In this document: one piece after another, positions 17,065-25,815 of the stretch | Layout: each line of letters starts with the position of its first letter | Numbering within the stretch: position 1 is the stretch's first letter | DNA from: Microlunatus speluncae | GTDB taxonomy: Bacteria > Actinomycetota > Actinomycetes > Propionibacteriales > Propionibacteriaceae | NCBI RefSeq assembly: GCF_009299835.1 | Contig: NZ_VKCZ01000001.1 | Span: 372,001-436,000 of the forward strand | Direction of reading: 5' to 3' | Length of the DNA stretch: 64,000 nucleotides | Position numbers and translations under genes: made by a program | Notes under the pieces: model-generated | Database searches by the model: none | Told to the model about the DNA's origin: nothing | What the model saw: only the letters and a program-made list of their open reading frames with translations

Positions 17065-18339
17065 TCAGCCGGCGTCGCGACGGTCGGTGCCGGCCGTCTC
17101 GACAGGGGGCGCCGGTGCTGCCGTGCCGGGCTTCGGCGGACTGAACCGCGGCACCCAGCGGGCCACCCAGGCCGAGCCGGCCAGGGTCAGCCCGGCCAGG
17201 CCGAGCGAGGCCGCGGCCAGCGGTCCGATGATGGTGATCAGGGTGATCAGGGCCGGCCCGCCGGCGTGACCGAGGTCGGCGAACAGCCGCCAGCCGCCGA
17301 GGAACTGGACCCGGGCGTCCGGCGGCGCGGCGTCGGCGCCGAGGGTCATCACGATCCCGGAGGAGATGCCGTTGCCGAGACCCATCAGCATCGCGACCAG
17401 CCCGATGGTCAGCGCATCGTGGGTGAACGGGAGCAGGATGAAGCCGGCAGCCAGAATGATCATGGACGGTACGGCGACCCAGACCCGGCCGAAGCGGTCC
17501 ATGATCGCTCCGCCCGGATAGAACAGCAGCATGTCGACGCCGGCCGAGATGCCGAAGATCAAACTGGTCGTCGCCGCGTCGACCCCGACCGACTCGGCCC
17601 ACAGCGGGATGATCGACTGCCGGGTCGACCGCGCTGCGGCGATCACCAGCACCCCGGTGCCGAGCGTGGCCAGGGTGCGCCGGTGCTCGACGATCACCGA
17701 CCAGATGCTGCGCCGCTCGGCGGCGGGCGGCCGGGTCTTGGTGTTCAGGTCCGGAAGCAGGAAGACGAGCACCGCCGCCGCCAGACTCATCACGGCCGCG
17801 AAGCCGTACGCGGCGGCGAGGTTGAGGTGGGTGACCAGCAGGGCGGCGACGAATGGGCCGATGAAGGTGCCGATCCGGCTGGTGCCGCCGAGCGTGGACA
17901 GGGCCCGGGCCCGTTGGTTGATCGGCACGATCTCGGTCAGGTACGCCTGCCGGGCCAGGCTGAACACCGCCCCGGCCAGCCCGGCGACGAACACCGCGAC
18001 CGCCAGCAGGATCAGCGACTTGGCGAAGAACGCCCCGAGCAGTGCCACCGTGTCCAGCAGGCAGGCCGCGATCAGCGCCCGCCGCTCACCGATCCGCGCC
18101 GCCAGCGCTCCCGCCGGAAGGTCGCCGGCCAGTTGGCCGATGCCAAGCAGGGCGACGACCAGGGCGGCGACGCCGACACTGGCCCCCAGGTCACGCGCCG
18201 ACAGCGCCACCAGCGGAAGGATCGCCCCCGATCCGATCGACACCAGGATCGTCGGACCGTACGCGGGAACGGCGATCCGTCGCCACCGAATCGATTCAGG
18301 GTTCGGTGGATTCACGGGTGGAATTATCGCTCCACCCAT
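17065..18339 (-). CDS. MFS transporter
   Basis: A 424-residue membrane protein with about 12 transmembrane segments. Typical MFS motifs are GQLAGDLPAGALAARIGERRAL (motif A, after TM2) and LARQAYLTEIVPINQRARALSTLGG in the loop after TM4. The C-terminus is Pro-rich and cytoplasmic. The substrate is unknown; motif A and size fit drug or metabolite efflux. The start is uncertain: ATG 18339 is used here, but GTG 18315 is also possible. The ATG region carries GGGTGGA and TCCACCC as a 7-bp inverted repeat that could itself be an operator. The gene is divergent from the NmrA-like gene. Confidence 0.83.
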   Translation of the reverse strand: MGGAIIPPVNPPNPESIRWRRIAVPAYGPTILVSIGSGAILPLVALSARDLGASVGVAALVVALLGIGQLAGDLPAGALAARIGERRALIAACLLDTVALLGAFFAKSLILLAVAVFVAGLAGAVFSLARQAYLTEIVPINQRARALSTLGGTSRIGTFIGPFVAALLVTHLNLAAAYGFAAVMSLAAAVLVFLLPDLNTKTRPPAAERRSIWSVIVEHRRTLATLGTGVLVIAAARSTRQSIIPLWAESVGVDAATTSLIFGISAGVDMLLFYPGGAIMDRFGRVWVAVPSMIILAAGFILLPFTHDALTIGLVAMLMGLGNGISSGIVMTLGADAAPPDARVQFLGGWRLFADLGHAGGPALITLITIIGPLAAASLGLAGLTLAGSAWVARWVPRFSPPKPGTAAPAPPVETAGTDRRDAG

Positions 18340-18411
18340 GCCTCCGGCCGACGGGGAGTCCCACCCCACGGGTCGCCGGTTCCCGGACCGGATCGGGCAC
18401 CCGGCCGATCC

Positions 18412-18426
18412 ATAAGCGTGGCTTAT
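18412..18426. promoter_or_regulatory. Candidate operator ATAAGC-GTG-GCTTAT
   Basis: A perfect 6-3-6 inverted repeat in the 163-bp gap between the divergent MFS (18339) and NmrA-like (18503) genes. It is one of few A/T-containing stretches there. The regulator is unknown; no transcription factor gene is adjacent. Confidence 0.45.
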
Positions 18427-18502
18427 CGAGTGTGTCCCGGATCGCCGCTGCACCCGACGGCCGTCCGCGGCAGGGTGGGGTGCACCGACGAAAGGACGAT
18501 CC

Positions 18503-19402
18503 GTGGACCCAGCGCAGGTCATGATCATCGGCGCCACCGGGAAGATCGGTGGCGCGACGCTGCAACTCCTCGCCGACGACCGGTCCGCCGACCCGCTGCG
18601 CCTGGTGGCCGCGTCCCGGCGGCCCGAGACCGTACCGGCTCGAGCCGGGGTCGAGGTGCGCCAACTCGATCTCGACACCGCGGAGCTGCAGGGGCTGTCG
18701 GCGCTGGTGGAGGCGATGGCGGGGATCGACCGGCTGCTGTTGATCACCGGCTACGGGGTGCGGATGCTGACCCAGTCCAAGGTGGCGATCGATGCCGCGC
18801 GGATCGCCGGAGTCCGGCAGGTGGTGCACATCGGCGCCCATGCCGCGGCCGACACGACGGTGGTCCACCTCGGCTGGCATCAGTTGATCGAGGCCTATCT
18901 GGCGGCCTCCGGGATGGCCTTCACCAACCTCCGGCCGACCGCGTTGATGCAGAACCTGATGCTGCTGATCGACGTCGGCGGAGTGCGCGGCACCGACGTG
19001 CTGCCGCACTACCTCGGGTCCGAGCCGACCAGTTGGGTCGATGTCGCCGATGTCGCCGCGGTCGCCGCTCGGGTGCTGCGGGATCCGGTGCCGCACGCCG
19101 GCCGGTCCTACGGGCTGGGCACCGAATCGTTGACCATGGCCGAGATCGCGACCCTGCTCGGCGAGGTCACCGGCCGGCCCTGGCGCGACGAAGCCCGCCA
19201 TCCCGACCGGTTCCTGGACGCGGTGGTGGCGGCCGGAGCGGATCCGGTCTACATGGAGTGCGTCCGGAACATCTTCGTCCGCACCGCGGCCGGCACGCTG
19301 CCCGACCTGAACGAGACCTTCGACACCGTCGAACGCCTGGTCGGCCGGCCGGCGATCACGATGCGATCATTCCTCGACCGGCACCACCAGCAGCTTTCCT
19401 GA
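18503..19402 (+). CDS. NmrA-like NAD(P)-binding protein
   Basis: A 299-residue atypical SDR. Its N-terminal dinucleotide motif is VMIIGATGKIGGATL, with QLDLDT near residue 55 and no YxxxK catalytic pair, as in NmrA/HSCARG-type redox sensors and quinone reductase-like proteins. VVHIGAHAAADTTVVHLGWHQLIEAYLAASG and TNLRPTALMQN match this group. It may sense NADP(H) or act as an azoreductase/quinone oxidoreductase. Start GTG 18503 has GAAAGGA about 7 nt upstream. It is divergent from an MFS transporter with a shared candidate operator at 18412. Confidence 0.8.
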   Translation: MDPAQVMIIGATGKIGGATLQLLADDRSADPLRLVAASRRPETVPARAGVEVRQLDLDTAELQGLSALVEAMAGIDRLLLITGYGVRMLTQSKVAIDAARIAGVRQVVHIGAHAAADTTVVHLGWHQLIEAYLAASGMAFTNLRPTALMQNLMLLIDVGGVRGTDVLPHYLGSEPTSWVDVADVAAVAARVLRDPVPHAGRSYGLGTESLTMAEIATLLGEVTGRPWRDEARHPDRFLDAVVAAGADPVYMECVRNIFVRTAAGTLPDLNETFDTVERLVGRPAITMRSFLDRHHQQLS

Positions 19403-19436
19403 GGAGGTCCTGACGAACGCAAGCTCAGGGTTTCGG

Positions 19437-19510
19437 CGCCCCCGGCAGGATTCGAACCTGCGACCGGCGGATTAGAAGGCCGCTGCTCTATCCAGCTGAG
19501 CTACGGGGGC
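19437..19510 (-). tRNA. tRNA-Arg (TCT)
   Basis: Minus strand: acceptor GCCCCCG pairs with CGGGGGC, the D-arm has TAGCTCAGCTGGATAGAGC, the anticodon loop CTTCTAA has anticodon TCT, and the T-arm is GCAGGTTCGAATCCTGC. CCA is not encoded (CCG follows the discriminator G). It serves the rare AGA codon in this G/C-rich genome. Confidence 0.93.
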
Positions 19511-19571
19511 ACGGCGTCTCAGCTTAGCCGGACGGCGCACCGTGGCTGGGCACTCCCGCGCACGGGGATGA

Positions 19572-19874
19572 TCAGCCGGCGTGCCGCTCGAGGTATTCGT
19601 CGAGGGCCTTCCGGGCAAGCCTGGATCGGGTCATGCCTTCCCGCTCAGCCTGCGCGTCGAGCGCCTCCTCCATCGTTTCGGGCACGCGGAACTGCACCAC
19701 CGGTGAGTGCTTCGCGCCACCAGACATCGACTTGCCGCCCGGGACGAGGTTGCGCCGGCGGATCTCGGCGAGCGACTCCTCGGCGATCTGCTCAGCACGC
19801 TCGCCTGCAGTGTTAGTTCTCTTTCCCGACGTTTGAGGGAATGCCGGACCGGATCGCGGTGTTGGCCGGGGCAA
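19572..19874 (-). CDS. Ribbon-helix-helix (CopG-like) protein, possible antitoxin
   Basis: About 100 residues. The C-terminal half is a ribbon-helix-helix domain: VVQFRVPETMEEALDAQAEREGMTRSRLARKALDEYLERH, where VVQFRV is the DNA-contacting beta strand. The N-terminal half is helical (ERAEQIAEESLAEIRRRNLVPGG). RHH proteins of this size are often antitoxins, but no toxin ORF is adjacent; a 3' neighbour is tRNA-Arg. The start is uncertain: 19874 is a TTG, and the first in-frame ATG (SMSGGAKHS) would leave only the RHH domain. Confidence 0.6.
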   Translation of the reverse strand: MPRPTPRSGPAFPQTSGKRTNTAGERAEQIAEESLAEIRRRNLVPGGKSMSGGAKHSPVVQFRVPETMEEALDAQAEREGMTRSRLARKALDEYLERHAG

Positions 19875-19907
19875 CGTCTATCCGATCCTCGAAAGAGAGC
19901 CCAGCCC

Positions 19908-20336
19908 ATGTCCTTCGTGATGTCTGCCGCCGAGCGCGAGACGTTTCTCGCCGAGCCGCGGATCGGTGTCCTCGCGATCGAGCGCGTCGGTCGGGCGCCG
20001 CTCGCGGTGCCGGTCTGGTACGACTACCGGCCGGGCGGTGAGGTGCTGGTCTGGATCGATGGCGGCTCGGTGAAGCACCGGCTGTTGGGGAAGGCGGGAC
20101 GGTTCAGCCTGGCGGTGCAGTCGGATCGGCTGCCGTACCGCTATGTCACGGCCGAGGGGCCGGTGGTGGCGATGGACGGGCCGCCGACCCGCGAGCAGGC
20201 CGACCGGATCGCGGGGCGCTACCTGGCCACCGCGGAGGCCAAGGAGTACGTGGACGGCGCGCTCGGCGACGATTCGGTGCTGGTCCGGATGCGGCCGGAG
20301 AAGTGGCTCAGCAACGATCAGGGCAAGGTCGCCTGA
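19908..20336 (+). CDS. Pyridoxamine 5'-phosphate oxidase family protein
   Basis: A 142-residue split-barrel flavin-binding protein. Motifs include GVLAIERVGRAPLAVPVWYDYRPGGEVLVWI, the typical first strands of a PNPOx-like barrel, and RFSLAVQSDRLPYRYVTAEGPV. Family members bind FMN, F420 or heme. The short form, with an AEGP segment and no full PNPOx C-terminal domain, suggests an F420- or FMN-dependent reductase rather than vitamin B6 synthesis. ATG 19908 follows GAAAGAGAG. It is monocistronic. Confidence 0.78.
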   Translation: MSFVMSAAERETFLAEPRIGVLAIERVGRAPLAVPVWYDYRPGGEVLVWIDGGSVKHRLLGKAGRFSLAVQSDRLPYRYVTAEGPVVAMDGPPTREQADRIAGRYLATAEAKEYVDGALGDDSVLVRMRPEKWLSNDQGKVA

Positions 20337-20433
20337 GCGTGATCGAGGGTGAGGCCGTTCCGGGATGCAGTACGGCCCGAGGGTCGGAGGGGCGCGCGCC
20401 GTAGCCTAGAGCCGTGCAGCGGTGGGGAACTCG

Positions 20434-21837
20434 ATGATCGACAGTCGTCGCCGCAACACCGCGTTGCTGGTCGCCGGATGCTTCTTCATGGAGAACTTCG
20501 ACGGCACGATCGTGACGACGAGTGCGCCGCGGATGGCCGAGGCGTTCGGCGTGGAGCCGGCGGCGGTCGGGCTCGTCTCGGCGGCCTATCTGATCACCCT
20601 GGCGGTGTTGATCCCGCTCAGCAACTGGCTCACCCGCCGGTACGGCACCCGGCCGGTGTTCCTGTCCGCGATCGTGATCTTCACCCTGGCCTCGCTCGGC
20701 TGCGCGCTCAGCCAGAGCCTGCCGATGCTGGTGATCATGCGGATCCTGCAGGGCGTCGGCGGGGCGATGATGGTGCCGGTCGGCCGGATGGCGGTGCTCA
20801 ACACGGCGGAGAAGTCCGACATCGTGCGGCTGGTCGCCTACATCGTCTGGCCGGCCCTGGTCGCCCCGGTGATCGCGCCGCTGGCCGGTGGACTGATCAC
20901 CACCTATCTGTCCTGGCACTGGATGTTCTTGATCAACCTGCCGCTCGGCGTGGTCGCGTTCATCGCGGCCTGGCGGTTGATCGACTCGATCGACGCGCCG
21001 GCGCCGCCGCCGTTGGACTGGACCGGGATGGTCCTGTCCGGGATCGGACTCGGCGGCCTCACCTATGCCGCCCACCTGGTCACCGACCCGGCCCCGGGTC
21101 CGTGGCCGGTGATCATCGGCGCCGCCTCGGTGATCATCACGGTGATCGCCGTCCGGCATCTGCTCCGAGCCCGGCATCCGCTGCTCAACCTGCGGATCTG
21201 GTCGGTCCGGACGTTCCGCGCCTCGCAGGCGTCGGGCTTCGCGTTCATGCTCGCCATGTCGTCGGTGCCGTTCCTGTTGCCGCTGCTGTTCCAGCAGGTC
21301 TTCGGCTGGAGCGCCATCCAGTCGGGCGCGGTCGTGCTCTGCGTCTTCATCGGCAACATCGGGATCAAGCCGGCGACCACCGGCTTGATCAACGCGTTCG
21401 GGTTCCGGCCGCTGCTGGTGATCGCCACGATCGGGCTGGCCGGCTCGGTGATCGGGCTCGGTCTGACCACGACCGGCACACCGATCGCGGTGATCGCCGT
21501 GCTGGCCATGATCAGCGGCGTGTTCCGTTCGCTCGGCATGACCTGCTACAACACGATCGGGCTGGCCGACGTGCCGGCCGACCGGATGGGTGACGCCAAT
21601 GCGCTGTCGGCGACCACGCACCAGCTGGCGGCGGGCCTGGCGATCGCGCTGGCCTCGGTCGTCTGGCAGCTGGCCACCGTCACGGCGCCGGGCATGATCG
21701 GCGGGCTACCGTACTCGATCGCCTTCGCCGGCATCGCCCTGTTCGCGCTGCTGGCGGCGATCGGAGCAATCCGGCTGCCGGCCGGCTCCGGCGACGCGGT
21801 CCGGCATCCCGCCCGGGTCCGCTCCGGCGGCCGCTGA
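20434..21837 (+). CDS. DHA2 family (EmrB/QacA-like) MFS transporter
   Basis: A 467-residue transporter with about 14 hydrophobic segments. Recognisable motifs are ENFDGTIVTTSAPRMAEAF in TM1 (the family D-x-T-I-V motif), PLSNWLTRRYGTRPVFL for motif A after TM2, and MRILQGVGGAMMVPVGRMAVLNT in TM4, then APVIAPLAGGLI for motif C in TM5. Motif C marks antiporters, so proton-coupled drug efflux is likely. ATG 20434 is chosen because GGTGGGGAA lies about 4-11 nt upstream. TAGCCT at 20403-20408 is a plausible -10. No regulator is adjacent. Confidence 0.86.
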   Translation: MIDSRRRNTALLVAGCFFMENFDGTIVTTSAPRMAEAFGVEPAAVGLVSAAYLITLAVLIPLSNWLTRRYGTRPVFLSAIVIFTLASLGCALSQSLPMLVIMRILQGVGGAMMVPVGRMAVLNTAEKSDIVRLVAYIVWPALVAPVIAPLAGGLITTYLSWHWMFLINLPLGVVAFIAAWRLIDSIDAPAPPPLDWTGMVLSGIGLGGLTYAAHLVTDPAPGPWPVIIGAASVIITVIAVRHLLRARHPLLNLRIWSVRTFRASQASGFAFMLAMSSVPFLLPLLFQQVFGWSAIQSGAVVLCVFIGNIGIKPATTGLINAFGFRPLLVIATIGLAGSVIGLGLTTTGTPIAVIAVLAMISGVFRSLGMTCYNTIGLADVPADRMGDANALSATTHQLAAGLAIALASVVWQLATVTAPGMIGGLPYSIAFAGIALFALLAAIGAIRLPAGSGDAVRHPARVRSGGR

Positions 21838-21869
21838 CGGCTGTCCGTGCACGGCATTAGCCTGACGCC

Positions 21870-23534
21870 ATGATCACGTTCCCGGAACTGATGGTCGGGC
21901 CGGTGGAGCGGCTGCTCGGGCTCGGGCCGCCACGGGTCGCCCGCTACCGGGTCGAGTCGCCGCCGATCGAGCTGCCGGACGGCACCACGCTGGCCGCCGA
22001 CCACTACCGGCCGGAGGGGATCGAGCGGGGGCCGGTCGTGCTGGTCCGCACCCCGTACGGCAAGCACACCCTGATGGGATTCGGCTACGGGATGCTGCTG
22101 GCCCGACGCGGGCTGCAGGCTGTCGTCCAGGATGTGCGCGGCACGTTCGCCTCGGCCGGGGAGTTCGATGCGTTCCGGCAGGAGCGGGCCGACGGGGTGG
22201 CCACGGCGGAATGGATCCGCCGGCAGCCCTGGTGCGACGGCCGGCTGGCGATGACCGGCGCCAGCTATCTCGGGCTGACCCAGTGGGCGGTCGCGGCCCA
22301 TCTCGATCCGCCGCTGGCGGCGATCACGCCCGCGATCACCGGGTCGACGTTCACCCCGAACTTTTATCCCGGCGGCTCGCTGGCGTTGCAGCTGGTCGCC
22401 TCCTGGTCCAGCGGGATGGGGGTCCAGGAGGAGCGGCGCAATCCGGTGGACCGGCTGCGGCATGCGTTCCGGGTCGGGCAGGCGATGAGCGCGGTCCCGC
22501 TGACCACGGCGATGCCGGTCGCGATCGACCGCCAGGTCCGGGTCTATGACGATCTGATCGGGCACGCGGAGCCGGGCGACGACTTCTGGGCGCCGGCCGA
22601 GCATGATCAACAGGTCGCCGACCGGGCTGTCCCGGCCAGCCTGTTCGCCGGCTGGCACGACCTGTTCATCGCCCAGCAGCTGCGCGACTTCACCGCGCTG
22701 CAGGCGGCCGGGGTGCCCAGCCGGCTCACCGTCGGACCGTGGATCCACGGCGAGTTCGCGTCGCTGAAGGCCATGTTCACTGACCAGCTCGGCTGGCTGG
22801 AGGGTCAGCTGCTGGGCGACACCGCGGCGCTGCAGCGGGCCCCGGTCCGGCTGTTCCTGCAGGGCGCCGGGCGTTGGCTCGACTTCGACCGCTGGCCGGT
22901 GCCGGTCGATCGGGTGGCCTGGTCGCTCGGTGCCGACGGTCGGGTGACGCCGGGGGAGGCCGAGCCGGGCCGCCGGGAGTTCCGGTACGACCCGGCCGAT
23001 CCGACGCCGACGGTGGGCGGGAACACCCTGTCGACGACCGCCGGACCGAAGGACAACCGCGTGATCGAGGCCCGGGCCGACGTGCTCACGTACGACAGCG
23101 CCCGGTTCGAGGAACCGCTCGACCTGATCGGCGAGGTGACGGCGCGGATCGTGGTCAGCACCGAGACGGCCGACGCCGACGTGTTCGTCCGGATCTGCGA
23201 CGTCGAGCCCTCGGGCCGGTCGATCAACGTCACCGACGGGCTGCGCCGGCTGCGCGCGACGGATGGGCCCGACGATCGCGGCGACCGGGTGGCCGAGGTG
23301 GAGCTGAACCCGACCGCCTACCGGTTCCGGCCCGGGCACCGGCTGCGGATCCAGGTCGCCGGCGGCGCCTTCCCCAACTACTCCCGCAACCACCAGACCG
23401 GCGAGCCGATCGCGACCGCGACAATCCTGCGCGCGGGCACGACGACGATCCGGCACGGCCGCGGCACGGACTCCTCGATCAGCCTGCCCGTCTACGGCCG
23501 CGGCCCACGTTCCGACAAGTCGACTTATCGCTGA
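21870..23534 (+). CDS. CocE/NonD family hydrolase
   Basis: A 554-residue serine hydrolase of the cocaine esterase / X-Pro dipeptidyl-peptidase type. The alpha/beta core has QDVRGTFASAGEFDAF and the nucleophile elbow GASYLG (near residue 132). The C-terminal jelly-roll X-Pro_C domain includes DLIGEVTARIVVSTETADADVFVRICDVEPSG and FRPGHRLRIQVAGGAFPNY. Candidate acid and His residues are in PASLFAGWHDLF and VGPWIHGEF. It probably hydrolyses acyl esters or amides. ATG 21870 has TAGCCT 6 nt upstream, indicating a leaderless transcript. The next gene starts 24 nt downstream but has its own leaderless signal. Confidence 0.87.
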   Translation: MITFPELMVGPVERLLGLGPPRVARYRVESPPIELPDGTTLAADHYRPEGIERGPVVLVRTPYGKHTLMGFGYGMLLARRGLQAVVQDVRGTFASAGEFDAFRQERADGVATAEWIRRQPWCDGRLAMTGASYLGLTQWAVAAHLDPPLAAITPAITGSTFTPNFYPGGSLALQLVASWSSGMGVQEERRNPVDRLRHAFRVGQAMSAVPLTTAMPVAIDRQVRVYDDLIGHAEPGDDFWAPAEHDQQVADRAVPASLFAGWHDLFIAQQLRDFTALQAAGVPSRLTVGPWIHGEFASLKAMFTDQLGWLEGQLLGDTAALQRAPVRLFLQGAGRWLDFDRWPVPVDRVAWSLGADGRVTPGEAEPGRREFRYDPADPTPTVGGNTLSTTAGPKDNRVIEARADVLTYDSARFEEPLDLIGEVTARIVVSTETADADVFVRICDVEPSGRSINVTDGLRRLRATDGPDDRGDRVAEVELNPTAYRFRPGHRLRIQVAGGAFPNYSRNHQTGEPIATATILRAGTTTIRHGRGTDSSISLPVYGRGPRSDKSTYR

Positions 23535-23557
23535 CCGCAGGCCGATACCCTGCAGCG

Positions 23558-24268
23558 GTGCCGATCTCGACCTTTCAGGACGTCGTCGACGACTGCGTCC
23601 TGTCCGCGTCGGAGGGCCAGCTCCGGCTGGCCGACCTGACCGGCGCGGAGGGGGTCGAGGACGGCTACTCGATCGACCTGCCGAACGCCTGGTTCACCTT
23701 CACCGGGCTGTCCGGCGCGAGCCTGCCGGCCCGAGCCCATTTCATCGGTACGGCCTCGCCGCATGACGGCCGCTGGCTGTGGGGCTGGCACAACGTCAAC
23801 GAGCTGCCGGACACGGCCGTGCAGCTGGTCGGCCGGATCCGCGACTTCGGGGCCCAGCACGGCCTGGCCGAGTTCACCGAGGCGTTCCAGCCGCTCGAGT
23901 TCGGTCCGCGGCAGGACGCGACCCGCTACGCCTGGATCAGCACCGTGATCGGCGGCGGTCTGCCGCACCACGTCTTCGACGCCGGCAGCGGCACGATCGC
24001 AGTGCTGCTGCTCGAGTCCAACCTGTTCCGGCCGCCGGCGGCCAGCGTGACCCGCGCGTCCGAGGTGATCCAGCAGGTGCGGCGGCTGGGCGCGGTCGCC
24101 GACTGGCGTCGCGCGATCGCCTCGTACGCAGAACTGCGCGGATTCGGCCATCGGTCGGGCGCTCGCGGAGTCGATCTGACCGCCGCGGACGGGCGGCTGA
24201 CCGTCAACCTCGACGAGCGCGGCCGGATCACCGAGCTGGGTGGCGTGTTCCGCTCGTCCGACGGCTGA
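23558..24268 (+). CDS. DUF6882-like conserved hypothetical protein
   Basis: A 236-residue soluble protein. Features typical of the DUF6882 group are FIGTASPHDGRWLWGWHN and FQPLEFGPRQDATRYAWIST. No catalytic motif is obvious, and the function is unknown. GTG 23558 has TACCCT exactly 6 nt upstream, so translation probably begins on a leaderless message. It follows the CocE hydrolase by 24 bp, so some co-transcription is also possible. Confidence 0.6.
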   Translation: MPISTFQDVVDDCVLSASEGQLRLADLTGAEGVEDGYSIDLPNAWFTFTGLSGASLPARAHFIGTASPHDGRWLWGWHNVNELPDTAVQLVGRIRDFGAQHGLAEFTEAFQPLEFGPRQDATRYAWISTVIGGGLPHHVFDAGSGTIAVLLLESNLFRPPAASVTRASEVIQQVRRLGAVADWRRAIASYAELRGFGHRSGARGVDLTAADGRLTVNLDERGRITELGGVFRSSDG

Positions 24269-24338
24269 GCCCGCCCCCGCGCCGAGTCCCTGTGTGCCCG
24301 CTACGACACTGGGCCCGAGCGTCGGTAGCCTAGGGCGC

Positions 24339-25796
24339 GTGTCGGAAACCGTTGCGGAGAGGCGTGCCCGGATCCGGTCGGGGATCCCGCGTGAGCCGGA
24401 CCTCAGCCAGCCGGCGCCGAAGCGGCTGCTGACCAATTGGCTGTTCTGGATCGGCGTCGCGTTGCTGATCACGTACGCCGTGCTGCTGACCCTGCTCTAT
24501 CAGCAGGTCGTGCCGGACAAGGAGGTGCCGGGCGGCCGCCTGATCGGGATCGGCACGGAGATCATCGGGATGGTGACCGGCTACGCGGCCCTGACCGCCG
24601 GCGCCCTGACGCTGATCTTCTTCCTGGCCGACCGCTTCCGGCCGCAGCGGCTGTGGATCTGGTTGCTCACCTTCGGCTGGGGGGCCTGCGTGGCCACCTT
24701 CGTCTCGGCCAACGTGAACAGCTGGGCCGCCTCCCAACTGAGCATCGTCGGTGACGGCGATCCGGCCACCGGCGCCCGGGCGGCGATCTTCGTCGCCCCG
24801 TTCGTCGAGGAGTCGACCAAGGCCACGGTGCTGTTCGGGATCGCGATCCTGCTGCGCTACCGGCTGGTCAGCCGGATCAGCGGCGTCGTGCTGGCCGCCC
24901 TCTCCGGAGTCGGCTTCGCCTTCGTCGAAAACATCATGTATTACGGCCGCCTCTATCGTTACGCGGTGCAGAGCTCCGGCGCCGTCGGGATCGACCCGCT
25001 CGCGGAACTGCAGTCGCTCGTGGTCCAGCGCGGCATCCTGACCTGCTTCGGTCACCCGCTGTTCACCGCGATGGCCGGGATCGGGCTGGCGATCGCGATC
25101 CGGAGCAAGAGCAAGGTGGTCCGGATCGTCGCGCCGCTGGCCGGCTTCTGCGCCGCGGCCTTCCTGCACATGGCGTTCAACGCGACCGCGACCCTGGTCT
25201 CCGGGCCGACCCTGATGTTCATGTACTTCGGCGTCGCGCTGCCGCTGGTGCTGGCCATGATCATCTTCGTGATCCGGCAGATCTTCCGCGAGGGCCGGCT
25301 GATCCGGGAGCGGCTGACCGACTACCACCGGCTGGGCTGGCTGCTGGACATCGAACCGATGGCGGCGTCGCGGCTGCGGACCCGGTTGCGCGCGTTGTGG
25401 CACGCGCTGTTCCTCGGCCCGTACCAGTTCATCGACACGGTCCGGGCCCAGCGGACCCTGACCGAGCTGGCCTACCTGCGCGATGCGATCACCCGCGGCA
25501 TCATCGACGACGCCGGGTTGCGCCGGGAGAAGATCCTGCTGGCAAGGATGGGGGAGTTGCGCGGGTCGGCCGTGATCAAACCCGAGGGCCGCGCCGCCTA
25601 CCCCAAGAATCCGTTCCGGCGGAAGCGGGAGACCGAGGATTACGCCGCGCCGAGCTATCCGGGGCCGGCCGGGATCGGCGGCTACTTCCCAGCGCCGACC
25701 GGGGCCCCGAACGGATCGCCCGGCTCCGTCCCGCTGGGGCAGACCGCGACCCAGTATTCCGAGGTCGATCCGAACTGGAAGCCGCCCAGCTCCTGA
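24339..25796 (+). CDS. PrsW family intramembrane metalloprotease
   Basis: A 485-residue membrane protein with about eight transmembrane segments. The PrsW catalytic motifs are visible: EEST in APFVEESTKA (near residue 160), FAFVENIMYYG (the F-x-x-x-EN motif), GHPLFTAMAGIG with the conserved His, and HMAFNA with a second His. In Bacillus, PrsW performs site-1 cleavage of anti-sigma factor RsiW; the target here is unknown. The long Pro-rich cytoplasmic tail is typical of actinobacterial members. GTG 24339 is preceded by TAGCCT with a 7-nt spacer (leaderless). Nearby genes give no sigma/anti-sigma pair. Confidence 0.88.
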   Translation: MSETVAERRARIRSGIPREPDLSQPAPKRLLTNWLFWIGVALLITYAVLLTLLYQQVVPDKEVPGGRLIGIGTEIIGMVTGYAALTAGALTLIFFLADRFRPQRLWIWLLTFGWGACVATFVSANVNSWAASQLSIVGDGDPATGARAAIFVAPFVEESTKATVLFGIAILLRYRLVSRISGVVLAALSGVGFAFVENIMYYGRLYRYAVQSSGAVGIDPLAELQSLVVQRGILTCFGHPLFTAMAGIGLAIAIRSKSKVVRIVAPLAGFCAAAFLHMAFNATATLVSGPTLMFMYFGVALPLVLAMIIFVIRQIFREGRLIRERLTDYHRLGWLLDIEPMAASRLRTRLRALWHALFLGPYQFIDTVRAQRTLTELAYLRDAITRGIIDDAGLRREKILLARMGELRGSAVIKPEGRAAYPKNPFRRKRETEDYAAPSYPGPAGIGGYFPAPTGAPNGSPGSVPLGQTATQYSEVDPNWKPPSS

Positions 25797-25815
25797 TCTT
25801 GATCCCCGGCCGCGG

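Noticed and set aside
19400..19874. Toxin-antitoxin locus or integration site at tRNA-Arg
   Set aside because: Only the ribbon-helix-helix protein is present; no toxin ORF, integrase or repeated tRNA 3' end was found.
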